Below are positions 14,632 through 14,718 of a stretch of 14,718 nucleotides of DNA, piece after piece. The stretch lies in assembly GCA_031283985.1 (NCBI GenBank), contig JAITAQ010000002.1:1-14718 (forward strand), in the 5' to 3' direction. A program made the position numbers and the translations under genes. Within the stretch, counting starts at the first letter, position 1, and every line of letters starts with the position of its first letter. The DNA is from Endomicrobium sp. (lineage in GTDB: Bacteria; Elusimicrobiota; Endomicrobiia; Endomicrobiales; Endomicrobiaceae). A model generated the notes under the pieces. That model was given only the letters and a program-made list of their open reading frames with translations. It did no database searches and was not told the DNA's origin.

Positions 14632-14718
14632 ATGAAAACGAACAAGATGATTTTAAAAGACAATCAAATCGTTAGTGTTTCTGTTTATGTCAGCTTTTTT
14701 AAAGATAAACAGCATGGA
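14632..14718 (+). CDS. Unidentified gene, first 29 codons (cut by window edge)
   Basis: An open frame starts at ATG 14632 and runs off the right edge, beginning MKTNKMILKDNQIVSVSVYV. I do not recognise the family from so little sequence. Support comes from the strong promoter about 28 bases upstream rather than from the protein. The ribosome binding site is weak (AAAGA about 11 bases before the ATG). An ATG at codon 6 (14647) is another possible start. The piece has no signal peptide or long hydrophobic run. Confidence 0.45.
   Translation, partial: MKTNKMILKDNQIVSVSVYVSFFKDKQHG

Noticed and set aside
1..14718. CRISPR array, insertion sequence, prophage or toxin-antitoxin system.
   Set aside because: I saw no evenly spaced direct repeats, no transposase or integrase motifs, and no paired small genes of known type anywhere in the window.

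Overview
The window is an AT-rich stretch of bacterial chromosome. It holds ordinary housekeeping and transport genes, four tRNA genes and visible gene decay. A tripartite efflux operon with a TolC-type outer-membrane channel shows a diderm (Gram-negative type) cell. The AT richness, the long non-coding gaps with scraps of old genes, and a clearly broken enzyme gene suggest a host-associated lineage undergoing genome reduction. An Endomicrobium-like member of the Elusimicrobiota would fit, but this is a guess from overall feel, not proven by any marker here.

Left part (1-4406), all on the minus strand. The N-terminal part of an M16 zinc peptidase gene runs off the left edge. It directly abuts a radical SAM protein of the PflX/COG1313 type (stop TAA immediately followed by ATG). 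Then come tRNA-Arg(CCG) with a plausible promoter, about 390 bases of non-coding or decayed sequence, and a complete alanyl-tRNA synthetase (alaS). The best alaS promoter lies so close to the start codon that the mRNA may be almost leaderless.

Centre (4511-8984), minus strand. An operon encodes a TolC-like outer-membrane channel, a MacA-like membrane fusion protein and a MacB-like ABC transporter. It has a good promoter (TTGCAA-17-TACAAT) upstream of the channel gene and a hairpin/T-tract terminator after macB. The fusion protein is unusually short because its helical hairpin is almost absent.

Centre-right (9206-11301), plus strand. A complete HAAAP-family (SdaC/TdcC-like) serine/threonine permease is followed by a heavily damaged L-serine dehydratase gene. 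Small pieces in all three frames still match the family in the right order. Together they look like a former serine uptake and deamination operon whose enzyme has been lost. tRNA-Glu(CTC) and tRNA-Arg(ACG) follow as a probable two-gene unit, then a short hydrophobic open stretch.

Right part (11280-14718). A compact ABC-F ATPase (plus) converges on a U32-family protein of the tRNA-hydroxylase (TrhP/YegQ) type (minus). About 390 bases without a visible gene come next, then tRNA-Ser(GGA). At the right edge a very strong sigma70-type promoter, surrounded by repeated GAATATT motifs, reads into an unidentified gene cut by the window end.

I see no CRISPR array, transposase, phage gene or obviously new multi-gene system. 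The most informative observations are the serine dehydratase pseudogene next to an intact permease, the minimal MacA-like protein, and the repeat-decorated promoter at the right edge.
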